Positions 53,594 through 64,000 of a stretch of 64,000 nucleotides of DNA are shown here, one piece after another. Under the pieces are notes generated by a model. It ran no database searches. It worked only from the letters and a program-made list of their open reading frames with translations, and was not told the origin of the DNA. Source of the DNA: Uloborus plumipes (lineage: Eukaryota > Arthropoda > Arachnida > Araneae > Uloboridae). The translations under genes were made by a program, and so were the position numbers. The stretch's first letter is position 1, and each line of letters starts with the position of its first letter. The DNA lies in assembly GCA_038373865.1 (NCBI GenBank), contig JAXGGA010004425.1, forward strand, positions 24,620 through 88,619. The letters are read 5' to 3'.

Positions 53594-56068
53594 CAATCGC
53601 ACACAGTCAGCAAGTTATGGAGGTTGAAGGAGTTATCCTTTCTTGATGAGCAGTTGGTTGAAAACAATTCTATTAGTCTAAGATCCCACCGCAGTTTATC
53701 TACACTCATAGCGTACACTCATCACGTTTATATCAAATTAAAGCACATGTTTTTCTGAACGTGATGCACTAAGTCTTCGTATGTAAAAGTGCCCGAAACC
53801 TATAGGCAGCCTGGTCTAAACGGGACATTTGAATGTAGTATTTCTACACTCATTGCGTACACTCATCACGTATATATCAAATTAAAGCTGAGTTTTTCCT
53901 GAATGTGATGCACTAAGGCTGCCTATGTAAAAGTGGCCGCAACCTCTAGGCAGCCTGACCTAAACAGGTCACATGAATGTAGTATTTCTACACTCATCGC
54001 GTACACTCATCACGTATATATCAAATTAAAGCTGATTTTTTTCTGAAAGTGATCTTCTAAGACTGCCTCTGTAAAAGGGGCCGCAACCTGTAGGCAGCCT
54101 GCATAATAGGTCACATAAATCTCAAATTTTTTCACTCATCACATGTATATCAAATTAAAGCAGATTTTTTTCTGAAAGTGATGCACTAATCTTCCACTGG
54201 AAAAGTGGCCGCAACCTATAGACAGCCTGGTCTAAACAGGCCACATGAATGTAATATTTCTACATTCATCGCGTACACTCATCACGTATAGATCAAATTA
54301 AAGCTGATTTTTTACTGAACGTAATGCATTAAGGCTGCCTATGTAAAACTGGCCACAACCTCTAAGCAGCCTGGCCTAAACAGGTCACATGAATGTAGTC
54401 TTTCTACACTCATTGCGCACACTCATCACGTATACATTAAATTAAAGCTGATTGTTTCCTGAACGTGATGCACTAAGGCTGCCTATGGAAAAGAGGCCGC
54501 AACCTCTAAGCAGCCTGGCCTAAACAGGTCACATAAATGTAGTCTTTCTACACTCATCGCGTACACTCATCACGTATATATTAAGTGAAAGCAGATTTTT
54601 TTCTGAAAGTCATGCACTAAGGCTGCCTATGTAAAAGTGACCGCAACCTCTTACCAGCCTGGCCTAAATAAGTCACATGAATGTAGTATTTCTACACTCA
54701 TCGCGTACACTCATCACATATATATCAAATTAAAGCTGATTTTTTTCTGAAAGTGATGCACTAAGGCTGCCTATATAAAAGTGGCCGCAACCTGCAGGCA
54801 GCCGGGTCTAAATAAGTTACATAAACGAAGAATTTGACATTTATGTGACCTGCTAGGCAGGCTGCCTACAGATTGCGGCCACTTTTACATAAGCAGCCTT
54901 AGTGCATCACTTTCAGAAAAAAATCAGCTTTAATTTGACATATACGTGATGAGTGTACGCGATGAGTGTAGAAATACTACATTTATGTGACGTGTTTAGG
55001 CTAGGCTGCGTAGAGGTTGCGGACACTTTTACATGGGCAGCCTTAGTGCATCACGTTCAGGGAAAAATCAGCTTTAATTTGATATATACGTGATGAGTGT
55101 ACGCGATGAATGTAGAAATACTTCATTGATGTGACCTGTTATGCCAAGCTGCCTACAGGTTGCGGCCACTTTTACATAGGCAGCCTTAGTGCATCACTTT
55201 CAGAAAAAAATCTGCTTTAATTTGATATAGACGTGATGAGTGTACGCGATGAGTGTAGAAATACTACATTCATGTGACCTGTTTAGGCCAGGCTGCCTAG
55301 AGGTTGCGGCCACTTTTACATAGGCAGCCTTAGTGCATCACGTTCAGGAAAAACTCAGCTTTAATTTGATATATACGTGATGAGTGTACGCAATGAGTGT
55401 AGAAATACTACATTCATATGTCCCGTTTAGGCCAGGCTGCCTATAGGTTTCGGGCACTTTTACATACGAAGACTTAGTGCATCACGTTCAGAAAAAAATG
55501 TGCTTTAATTTGATATATACGTGATGAGTGTACGCTATGAGTGTAGATAAACTGCGGTGGGATCTTAGACTATATTCTTCAAGCTGCGGAGAAAATTGAA
55601 GCTAACGTCCAAATAAATTTAGCGGGCACGGAGAAGAAATTTTATTCCTCTTCTGCTGAAGCAGAAGAAAAAAAAAGAAAAACTAGGCGCATAAAAGAAA
55701 ACCAAAGAAAAGCTGAAAGAAAAGCAAATCAACGACTCTTAAAGGCATCTGCTGCCTTGGCGGAAATGATTGCCGGGGAAAAAGGCGAAATTGCTTTCCA
55801 AGAAAAAGGAAAGGAGGATGGAAGAAAAATTGAAAAGAAAGACATTGAACAATTATCGGGTTTAACCCCAAGATTTCATCTTAAAGCCTTACAATATTTG
55901 ATACAAAACAATGTGTTTGCTGAGGATGCTACGGACTTAATTCATGCAGCTCTAACAAATTTAGAAAAACCAAGAGTTTTAAAAACCTCAGAATCGAAAA
56001 AACAAAAATTGGACTCAAATGGCAAGGGCCCTATAGATTTTTTTTTAGAACCAAGAACATCTGACTAA
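53594..56068 (+). pseudogene. Second transposon protein, split by foldback insertion
   Basis: Divergent from the transposase. The frame runs 53594-53673 (KLWRLKELSFLDEQLVENNS), is interrupted by the 1899-bp foldback, and resumes at 55576 (LQAAEKIEANVQINLAGTEK) to a stop at 56068. Without the insertion and one TAT the frame is continuous: 191 codons including the stop. The protein is highly charged, with a Lys/Arg/Glu-rich helical, probably coiled-coil, middle (about EEKKRKTRRIKENQRKAERK), then a folded-looking C-terminal part LTPRFHLKALQYLIQNNVF. No known domain recognised. No ATG start seen upstream of 53594, where an in-frame TAA lies, so a 5' exon may be missing. It may be a DNA-binding or accessory protein of the element. 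Confidence 0.6.
53671..55575. mobile_element. Foldback element of ~144-bp units, TAT duplication
   Basis: The element proper is 53674-55572 (1899 bp) with identical inverted ends TAGTCTAAGATCCCACCGC, flanked by TAT at 53671-53673 and 55573-55575. The left arm holds about eight direct units of roughly 144 bp (starts of CTACACTCAT at about 53700, 53844, 53988, 54260, 54404, 54549, 54692; one unit shortened near 54130). The right arm holds about five in opposite orientation. Each unit includes TCATCACGTATATATCAAAT, GTGATGCACTAAGGCTGCCT and GGCCGCAACCTCTAGGCAGC. The arms meet near 54835 with almost no loop. No ORF. A transcript through it would form a long hairpin. Confidence 0.88.
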
Positions 56069-56079
56069 GAGTGCTTTGT

Positions 56080-57360
56080 TTTTTTAAAAATTATTATGTA
56101 TAATGCTTTCAGTTCAAAAGTAAAAATTTTCCATAATTCTGTCTTTTTCTCCATTAGAGAAGTACTTTACAGTATGCAAATCTGTGTTTTGATAATCTAT
56201 GTTTCTGATAACATAGAAAGGAATGAAACAAACCTAAAATAATTTAAATATAATGACTAGTAATATACATCTTGCTCGTAATACTACTTTGCAAAAAAAA
56301 AAAAATATATTTTGGGTAGAAGTTAACCTACCACGCATTATTCATAACATGCAAAATTATATGAATCGAGTTCTTAAACTATCATGCCAACTAGTGGTTA
56401 TGAGATTTTTTATGGGGGGGGGGGGGGCTCTCTCAATTTTTAAGGAGTATAATTTTTTAGGTGATAGATACTAAAAAAGAAGCTTAGAACAATAGAACTT
56501 CATTTCTGAAAAATAAATAAAGAATGAAAACCAACTCCTTCTCATTCACTAAAATGTATTCAGGTTCTTTTAACCTTGTAATTTAATGAAGCACCATTAG
56601 CGTTTCTCTTTAATACGTTTTTATCATGTATGCCTTTTTTAAATCAGCCCCGGTGGAATCAAATACATATTAAAGTATACATATTTTATGTATTTTCATT
56701 TAAAGGTTTTTTTATGCCATCCATTCAAAATGCATCAACTGTATTGTGTTTTGTGAAGTTAAAACTCCCTTCATAGTTCATAAACACTCAAATGAGTGGC
56801 TTAACCCTCAAACTGCAGGTTGAGTAATGAAGAAATGCTGCACTTAAATTAACCTTTTCCGTGGCTGAGATGTTTGTTATCCAACTTTGTCGATATCTTT
56901 CTTTCATTTAGCTTTTGCTCTCTCAGAGCAGCCGTCGCAAAGCTCACAACAGAGCAGGGAAAAGGTTAAAAGATCTTCGATATAATAGCAAATGATGTGA
57001 TGAAGCCTCGAAGGCTGTATGACGTTTATAACGTTTAAAATATTGCAAGCTTAAGAAATGGAAAATAATCGGTTAAATTTTTCATGGCGGTGCTTAAACT
57101 ACTCGAGTGCCGGACCTAAGCAAACAAAGCTATCTAAATTACCGCAGATTAGGTATGGCTTCTATTTCTACAAGCACCGTTGAGGGGGAACTCTTATTTA
57201 GCTTAGCATACATGCCACAAGGGCCTGTTATATAAAGGTATGCAGCCACGAAGTACTTCCTTTCCAGAGCCAAGGATTTTAAGTCGGAACCTCTTCATCC
57301 GAATGACACTTTGTTTTCCACTAGACAAGGCGGCCCGCAGGTTCAAAAAATTTTTTACGC
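56080..57360. other. Transposon interior, no gene seen
   Basis: Sequence between the second gene and the right subterminal repeats. There is a G14 run near 56415 and no coding frame of note. Confidence 0.45.
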
Positions 57361-58199
57361 TCTCTCTTAAATTGGATCACATTTTCATAACCCCCTATTG
57401 AGCTAAAATTTTCATAACTCCCCCTCAAACAAAAATTTTCATAACCCCCCCCCTCAAGCAACATATTTTTCCCATGACCCCCCCCCCTAAAACATACCTA
57501 ATTTTTCGTGACCCCTCAAGATAGCTTCCGTCCCCCCCCTAGCTATAATAAATGACCGCTCCCTAAAAAAATCTGGTGAGGACCCCACACTACTTCCTTT
57601 TACGTTTAAATTTCATATTCGATGTCTGAAGTAAATAGAGCCTAAAAGAGAGCAATATAGCAATTCAAACAAATGTACCCCTAGTTTGCCACGAATCAAT
57701 GCAAAAAAATGTTTTACAATCATTCATTTTGTAAATATCGCCGATTTTATCATCATTCAGTGGATTTTTCGCAAAATATCACCAATAGCACCAAATTGAA
57801 CCCAAATTCAAAAAATTATTTTTTTTCGCCAAATTTGTCCCCAAGTTGGCGGCGAACACTTGGCAACCAAAAGCTTGGAGATATATCGCCAAGTGGTCGC
57901 ACTAAATGACTAAATCATGTCACTTTAGCACTGAAATCAACACTGATTTACCCCAAGCAAAGGGAAAAAGAACCCTGTTATACTCAAATGCAATCTTACT
58001 TGTCTACAGAGGAATATGCTACGACGGGAGGAAGGAAGTAGTTCCTCGTGCATTGTCCAATGTTCGAGTTAAACTAGGCCCTTCACTTTCGAAATACTGT
58101 TAATTTATCAAACCCACGTGTATGAAGCATTTTTACGTCATAATTTTTGTTAATTATTCAATATTTTTAATTTTACGAGAGGAGCAGCGCGGATTAGTA

Positions 58200-58405
58200 T
58201 TCATTTGGAACCGTTTGAGCCAGCCAATCAGAGAGCACAAACAGTTGGCGATCTTCGGAGATTTTGCACTTGGCGCGATTTTGCGAAACGCGTTCACTCT
58301 CGTTCGCTCGTCGTCCGCTGTAGTTCACTCTTATTCTTTCGCTATATTTTCTTATCTTTTGCTCGCTTCTGTTATATTTTGTCTTGATCTTTTTCATTAT
58401 TTATA
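58200..58405 (+). promoter_or_regulatory. Candidate promoter of the DDE_3 gene
   Basis: Upstream of the ATG are AGCCAATCAGAG (CCAAT box) at about 58221, and CTTGGCGCGATTTTGCGAAACG, which resembles paired E2F-type sites (TTGGCGCG, TTTTGCGAAA), at about 58268. There is a TATTTATA string just before the ATG. CpG density is higher than in the flanks. Inference only. Confidence 0.35.
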
Positions 58406-59806
58406 ATGGAATTGACACCGAAGAATTATGTCTTCACACCTCACAAGCAAGGTAGTGCTTTGAAAAGCTCGGCAAAAACGATAGTTATGAATGTGTTTCA
58501 TAAGTTGCGAGAGTGTTATCCTAATGACTCTGTGAATGATGTTTTGAGGAAAACCTCGGACTTTACTGGTGTTTCAGATCGCAGCATCATACGTATGCAA
58601 AAAGAGTTTAAGCTGAAAGGCTCTTTTTCTACACCTGGAAAAAAAAGGCCTGCAAGAAAAGGCAAAGCAACTCGTCTCCAGAAGTTTGATGACTTTGTTC
58701 TGTCTGCTATTAGAAGAAAGGTGCACGCATTTTTCAAAAGAAATGAAATCCCTACAGTTGCAAAAGTCATGAAGGCAATAAATGAAGACGCTGACCTACC
58801 AACTTTGACTGTGGACACAACAAGGAGATTAATGCGGGATTTGGGATTTGTTTACAAGAAAAGATCGAGGAATTCTATGCTGATAGGAAGGGATGATATC
58901 CAAGTGTGGAGACGCAAGTATTTAAGACAAATTCGCCACTACAGAAAGGAAGGAAGGACAATTTATTACACCGATGAAACTTGGGTGAATTTCGGCCACA
59001 CTAAACAAATAGTGTGGCAGGATACTTTCATCAAGAGGCCCAAAGAAGCATTCTTATCTGGTCTCTCAACTGGACTGAAAGCCCCTACAGGAAAGGGATC
59101 AAGGCTGATCCTCACTCTTGCAGGAAGTGAAGAAGGTTTCGTTAAAGGAGCTGAAGACGTTTTTAAGGCCAAAAAAAGCAAAGGGGATTACCACGAAGAA
59201 ATGAACGGGGAATACTATGAAAACTGGTTTGAGAATAAATTGCTGCCCAATCTAAAACCCAACAGCATTATTGTGTTAGACAACGCTTCTTACCACAGTG
59301 TTTATGTGGAAAGCATTCCTAACACCTCCACCAAAAAAGACGACATTCGGAGATGGCTGACCTCAAAAAATATCGCCTGGAACTTGGACATGCTAAAAGC
59401 TGAACTTTTAAATCTGGTGTCTAATGTCCGCAGCATGTACCAAGAATACAGAGTCGACCAGCTAGCCGCACTTCATGGTCATACTGTTTTGAGACTGCCA
59501 CCTTACCACTGTGAACTAAACCCAATTGAAAACATATGGAGTGTGGTGAAAGGAAAGGTTGCAGCAGAAAATAAGACATTTAAAGAAAAAGAAGTGGAGG
59601 AGCTCACAAAAGCAGCAATGCAAAATATATCTGCTGAAACTTGGAAGAACTGCGTCAGCCACATTATAAAAGAAGAAGAGCGAATGTGGGAAATGGATGG
59701 AATGTGTGACATTGTAGTTGAGAACTTAATTATAAATTTTGATCCCGACTCAACGGACACTGCATCAGAGGAAATGCCCAGCACTGAGGAAGATATGTCC
59801 TCTTAA
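58406..59806 (+). CDS. IS630/Tc1/mariner-type transposase (DDE_3), intact
   Basis: An uninterrupted 466-residue frame from ATG to TAA. Residues 1-150 hold an HTH region (SVNDVLRKTSDFTGVSDRSI) and a basic linker. The catalytic core shows YYTDETWVNFGH (D190), IIVLDNASYHSV (D292) and PYHCELNPIENIWSVVKG (E375). The gap from the second Asp to the Glu is 82 residues, much longer than the 34-35 of Tc1/mariner proteins, with an insert including DDIRRWLTSKNI. This variant is common in aphid and other arthropod genomes by my recollection. The C terminus is acidic. Terminal inverted repeats were not found in the flanks I scanned. The gene is intact, so it may be active or recently active. Confidence 0.9.
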   Translation: MELTPKNYVFTPHKQGSALKSSAKTIVMNVFHKLRECYPNDSVNDVLRKTSDFTGVSDRSIIRMQKEFKLKGSFSTPGKKRPARKGKATRLQKFDDFVLSAIRRKVHAFFKRNEIPTVAKVMKAINEDADLPTLTVDTTRRLMRDLGFVYKKRSRNSMLIGRDDIQVWRRKYLRQIRHYRKEGRTIYYTDETWVNFGHTKQIVWQDTFIKRPKEAFLSGLSTGLKAPTGKGSRLILTLAGSEEGFVKGAEDVFKAKKSKGDYHEEMNGEYYENWFENKLLPNLKPNSIIVLDNASYHSVYVESIPNTSTKKDDIRRWLTSKNIAWNLDMLKAELLNLVSNVRSMYQEYRVDQLAALHGHTVLRLPPYHCELNPIENIWSVVKGKVAAENKTFKEKEVEELTKAAMQNISAETWKNCVSHIIKEEERMWEMDGMCDIVVENLIINFDPDSTDTASEEMPSTEEDMSS

Positions 59807-60790
59807 AAATGTAACTCAAAATCACAAAAAAAGCAGGGAAACACTATATCGCTGCTTTGTTTCATTGTGCATAAAGGGCACCTCCCAACATGCACTTAAC
59901 ATAGATGCCGGTGCCCAGTACCAAGAAAAACAAGCTTACAAATCCAGTAGATTTAAATTTGATAGAGGCCATTGCTAAGTCTTACGGTTTTCAAAGCGAA
60001 TGTTTATCTTCTTCGAAGAACTATCTGCAAATGTACTTCATATTTAATCTTCATAAGCTATTGGATGCATATATTTATATATGCTTAATCAAAATGTATA
60101 ATTGTATAGTTTATTACTCAAATATAGAAGTACATGTTTACATGGCGAAAGTTAACTTTATATCATATTTTCGCTTTTCTATGAAAAATTCTTATGTTTT
60201 TCTAATTTTAATGGTCTGTCTGAAGAAGTATTTGCTAAAATCACAAGACGTTATATTTCATGTATCTACAACAAAATTTATGTTGCAAACTACATATAAA
60301 TTTGAATATTTATTCATATATATCATATAATGAAATTTTAAAAAAATGCACAAGTTGTGATATTTGTCTCAATTTATCACAGTTTTTACATTGTCTGTAT
60401 CATAGTAGTTATATAATATTCATACATGGAATAAAAGAAAAATGATTTGTAGTTAGAGGCATGAATTACACCGACATGTCTGGTGGACATGCATATATAA
60501 AAATTTTTTTTTTAAATATTCTGGGAAATTAAAGCTTAAAAATGGTTTTATTTATTTCAGGAGGTAAAAATTCTGTCTTTTGAAAAAAAAAGTTTGGGTT
60601 AAATTATTTGAGCGCATTTTAAAATTTCATTTTAAATTAAATGCTTACTAGTTGTTTTTATTACCTCATATCTCAAAGCATGTGTTTTTGGTATATTACA
60701 AATGCAATAACTCAGTTTTATTTAGCTCAATTTTCTCTTGAAATTTCTCATGGATGTTCTGTATTTCTATTGTCTGGTGATTAGACTTAA
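59807..60790. other. 3' flank of the DDE_3 gene, nothing further recognised
   Basis: Very AT-rich. The open frame at 59905-60330 is low-complexity, rich in Ile, Tyr and Phe, with no similarity I can name, and is probably chance. Confidence 0.4.
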
Positions 60791-60794
60791 ATGT

Positions 60795-60920
60795 AGTCTA
60801 TGGAACTTTTATCCTGAATTGACTGACACTGCTTCAGAAGAGATGCCAGTACTAAGGCCATAAAAATGTAACTTTCTCAATATGTGAAAATTGGACAAAT
60901 CCAGTAATTGAAAAAAAAAA
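60795..60920 (+). pseudogene. Decayed duplicate of the DDE_3 gene 3' end
   Basis: The stretch 60805-60875 matches 59730-59815: GAATTGACTGACACTGCTTC and AGAAGAGATGCCAGTACT correspond to the last coding codons of the transposase, followed by the same AAAAATGTAACT after the stop and ACAAATCCAGTA further on. Substitutions and deletions break the frame. It lies about 1.07 kb downstream in the same orientation, suggesting an old tandem duplication. Confidence 0.75.
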
Positions 60921-61425
60921 GGATGTGCAAAATAAAAATACGATAAAAACGCAAAGCATTTTCGCATGAAGAGTCACTCTTTTTCCTATTTATTCATATG
61001 AGCTCAACTCCGAAAAATAGTTTTTCCATGATAATCTTCATGCAGGAAAACTCATATGAGATCAGTTATTTTTTTTTATATTATAAATTATTTTCCATGA
61101 AGTAAATCCATGTAACGAATTATTTCAAAATAATTTCTATAAATTACATAATTTTATTCAACAAAATTCTTTGGTAAATTTTCATTTTTGAAATTTTTTT
61201 TCTCTCAAATTTGAATGATTCTGAATTTTCTTTAGCAAAAATGCAATATTTTCAATATTCAATCTTTAATGTTCTCCAAGATACCAACAAGCTTTCTCTT
61301 TTCCACAACAGAGGGGCATTTTGAGTAATCAAGGGTTTGCATTTCCTATATATTTGAATGTTTTGAAAAGTGTACTCCTAGACTGTGGCACAACCAGAGC
61401 TTAAGGGAAAACATATTCTTTATTA

Positions 61426-61617
61426 CTGTAAAATCCTGAAAATACCCCCCCCCCCTATTTTCAAAACTAAACTGTCAAATTTCAGATGGGGGGGGGGGGG
61501 GTTATAATCGAGATTTTTTTACAGTATATTTGGGATGAAAGGGTAATTTCACTTCTGGAAAAAGGGGAGGGGGGGTTATAATCGATAGGGGGGTTAGTTT
61601 CGGGATTTTACGGTATT
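61426..61617. mobile_element. MITE, TIR ACYGTAAAATCCYGAAA
   Basis: Inverted ends ACTGTAAAATCCTGAAAA and the complement of ACCGTAAAATCCCGAAA enclose about 190 bp with C-run and G-run blocks and two GGGTTATAATCGA strings. A small hairpin-type element. Confidence 0.6.
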
Positions 61618-61619
61618 TT

Positions 61620-64000
61620 TTTTCGTACCTGTGTGTCCCTTTTCCGGGGTTCTCCCGATGGAAAAACTTTGAAATTGCAGATCTAAAAACAGTTTTAAAC
61701 AATCTCTGGTGATGTTACAGGGGGGGGGGGAAAGGGGAATCTCTTCTCCAGAATCTTTTGAAAAAAACAGGTTGGTCCACGTTTCAAAATTTTGTGTGCT
61801 TTCCTCTGGAAATTGATGAAATTTTTCCTGATTTTGACGGATAGGAGTGGGGACAGGCTTCAGCAGAGACGAAGTATTTTGAAGTTTTTCCTGATTTTAG
61901 ACTAATTTGCAAAAAATAAGGAAAATATTTCTTTTTACATTCAACTCTGCATTTTTGACTGCTCATTGACTAAACTGTGCTATTGTAATTAAAAAAAACA
62001 GACAATATAAGTACAAAAAAATTTAGATTAAAAAAAAAAAGGACCAGAATGAAAAACATTTTACGTAGTTATATTTACTTTTAAAGGGTTTGGTGGGGTG
62101 ACGGGCCACCAAACCTGTTAATTCACCATTGGGACCCCCTATTCCGCTCAAACATGTGCATAAACGCATAGATATGTATAAAATGAGAGCGAACAGAAAA
62201 AGACGAGATCTTGCAAGAATGCTTGTTCCAAGGATTTGAAACGAATTTACAAAAATGAGGAACGAGCTCCTGTTGGAGTTACAAGTTTCACCCAGTGACT
62301 CGGTTTCGCATTTCCTAGGTGACAAATTTTCTTCACTAGGCGACAATGGTGTTGCATAGTAACTATGTTAAAGAATGCACTGAATGGTTTATCTTTAGTT
62401 TGATATTAAAGGAACACTGCGGCACTCAACAATTCACACACCTTCGAACAAAGGACACTTCTATCTAATCGGTATTAGGACAAAAAGTAGTCTTATTAAG
62501 TTCGAAAGTATCATATGTTTACTTCAAACACTGCTTACTGCTTGCATTAATGAGCTTTAAGTAAATGTCCACAAACGAGCATTGACTAACCTAGAAAGAA
62601 AATACCAGACAGCTCCTCAACTGCATCCAGAGACTATTCTTTCACCCTTGTTTGAGATGTCTGTAAAAGCCTTAACGAACGAACGAAACTGGTGGCAAGA
62701 ATGAAGTTATAATCTCTGGATGTCGTAATGAACTGTTTGGTATTTTCCTGCTCATTGCATTCTTTTTTTGGTCTCCCGTCATATATTTTAACAGTAGTGC
62801 AGACTTTAATTAACAATTTATGTCACAAGGGCAAAGTCAGGGAGAAATAACTGACCCCCCCCCCCCACTAGATAAGAAATGGTTCCCACCAATGAAAGGT
62901 CTCGGTGACCTCCCAAATGTTTTTCTTATTAGCCAGTTTTTTTTTTTTTGAAACTATGTCTGCAAGTTCATATTTTACTTTTTGCTAAAACTTGGAACTT
63001 CATTCACTACGCCCCTGTATGTAATTAATTAAAAGATCTGAATTCACTCCGAAAAGTTGTAAAGTCCACTCACTGCTTATCTTTTTTTCATTTTTTTAAA
63101 TTGGTTTTATTTCCTTTTGTTTTTTAGTAAGTAAAAAATAACAAATAGCAAATGAAGATCTAAACTGTAACAACACTGAATTTTTAAGAGCACTGATTTA
63201 AATGATTGCTTATTTTTCTCCAGTTTTAAAACTACAAAAAATATTACTACATTACGTTTTTTGAAAAACTAAACCAAAAGTTAAATTACCAAAAGTTAAA
63301 CCAAAAGTTATCTATTTAAAAAACCTTGTTTTGGTGAAATATATAAGGTTTAGTAATTAACTGCCTCACAATGTTAAAAAATGATGTTTTACCCCCACAT
63401 TTGAAGTAAATTAGTATGTTACATTTCGTTACTTTTAAGTTTGCTTACTAAGATTTCATTAATTAAAATGAAAAAAAAAAAAAAAAAAGATTTGTTGAAA
63501 ACATTCTAATAAATTTACTTACATTCCGATCGTTTAGAAAAATATTTTCATTAAAAAAATGCCGTAATTACCAGTAACGGTTTTTATGTTTCTAAGGGGG
63601 AGGAAAAGGAAATAATTTTTAGAAGAAAATACTCAAAATGAATACTCTTAAGTTAAAAGAGAAAGTTATTTTTATTCAATAACATTAGTTGCTATTCAGT
63701 TAAGCTCGCTTATTGATATATCAGTTAAACATATATTCCGCTCAATAAAATAAATTTTAATGTTAAAAACCGTCATAATTTCTCGTTTTGAACCTGGATA
63801 TTGGACTCGCTTGTTAGAATAATTTTGTTTGCGAAATGGCTATTCCATTGAGCGGGCTCGACTCTAACTACATAAAAATCAGTTACACGCGAAATGTGCC
63901 AAAGCGGATTAATTCGCCAAGTGGGCAGCAAGCAAGTGCGGTCTCTCATCGAAATTCCTTCTTGCAAACCTACCGATAAACTGTTCACTCAGAACTTTTC
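61620..64000. other. AT-rich stretch, nothing recognised
   Basis: I scanned both strands for cysteine-rich exons of the receptor and for transposon ends and found none that convince. CTGGATGTCGTAAT at 62716 echoes similar strings at 28550 and 28800. Confidence 0.4.

Larger units (their letters stand above)
49767..57563. mobile_element. 7.8-kb DNA transposon with two divergent genes
   Basis: The ends read GGGAGTGGTCATTTATTAT on the left and the complement of GGGAGCGGTCATTTATTAT on the right, one mismatch in 19, continuing into GGCCAGGGGGGGG and a shared CGGAAGCT. Both flanks are TAA (49764-49766, 57564-57566). The subterminal 150-200 bp on each side repeat TTTTCATGACCCC or TTTTCATAACCCC several times, a likely transposase-binding array. 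Inside are a decayed transposase (minus) and a second gene (plus), head to head, with a foldback element in the second. A 3-bp TAA duplication and GGG ends recall PIF/Harbinger, but the transposase does not look like one. Family unassigned. Confidence 0.82.

Noticed and set aside
53674..55572. Reading the 144-bp repeat field as a CRISPR array
   Set aside because: The units are too long, adjoin one another without unique spacers, and reverse at the centre; the DNA is eukaryotic and the ends are transposon-like.
53671..55575. A TA target duplication for the foldback (ends GTCTAAG)
   Set aside because: With TA the host gene's frame is not restored after removal. With TAT and ends TAGTCTAAG it is.
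49767..57563. Calling the 7.8-kb transposon a PIF/Harbinger element
   Set aside because: Only the TAA duplication, GGG ends and two-gene layout fit. The transposase motifs do not, and the second protein shows no Myb-like domain that I can see.
59905..60330. A 141-codon membrane-like protein
   Set aside because: Low-complexity AT-rich sequence downstream of the transposase with no recognisable domain or conserved pattern.

Overview
The window is eukaryotic DNA, AT-rich and crowded with small transposons. It is dominated by one large minus-strand gene with many introns. The gene type, the mix of hAT, Tc1/mariner, piggyBac and unassigned miniature elements, and the intron sizes fit an arthropod. 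A chelicerate is my best guess, but nothing here proves it.

Main gene: nineteen minus-strand exons between 48928 and 3842 assemble into 1008 in-frame codons of an LDL-receptor family protein, incomplete at both ends in this window. Reading N to C the order is: four LDLa repeats (48928, 48035, 41486, 38895), two EGF domains (32469, 29737), a YWTD propeller (27983 to 21471), an EGF (18728), a second and more degenerate propeller (17710 to 14425), an EGF (12599), then the start of a second LDLa cluster (11086, 7328 and a GC-rich double-repeat exon at 4081 to 3842). Every junction was checked for phase. Two introns use GC-AG splice sites. The order LDLa cluster, EGF pair, propeller, EGF, degenerate propeller, EGF, second LDLa cluster most resembles an arthropod vitellogenin receptor, although a general LRP cannot be excluded.

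Introns: almost all intronic sequence is mobile DNA. Many non-autonomous hAT-like elements have exact or near-exact 8-bp target duplications. There are TA-flanked Tc1/mariner-like elements, two TTAA-flanked piggyBac-like elements (one still carrying the transposase C-terminal zinc-finger region), a palindromic AACTGTAAAA family, a large foldback at 8.3-10.8 kb, a solo LTR at 47.1 kb, a SINE-like insertion with a 12-bp duplication, and several elements nested in others. One intron also hosts an intact, intronless makorin-like RING/CCCH gene on the plus strand (42560-43081).

Upstream of the receptor exons (49.7-57.6 kb) lies a 7.8-kb DNA transposon with G-rich inverted ends and TAA duplications. 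It holds two divergent genes: a decayed DDE-type transposase on the minus strand and a lysine-rich second protein on the plus strand. The second gene is split by a 1.9-kb foldback element made of about 144-bp units in inverted arms. Removing the foldback with one copy of its 3-bp target duplication restores the reading frame exactly. This is the most unusual structure in the window. Beyond it (58.4-59.8 kb) is an intact 466-residue IS630/Tc1/mariner-type transposase, with a decayed partial duplicate of its 3' end. The last 2.4 kb shows nothing I can name.
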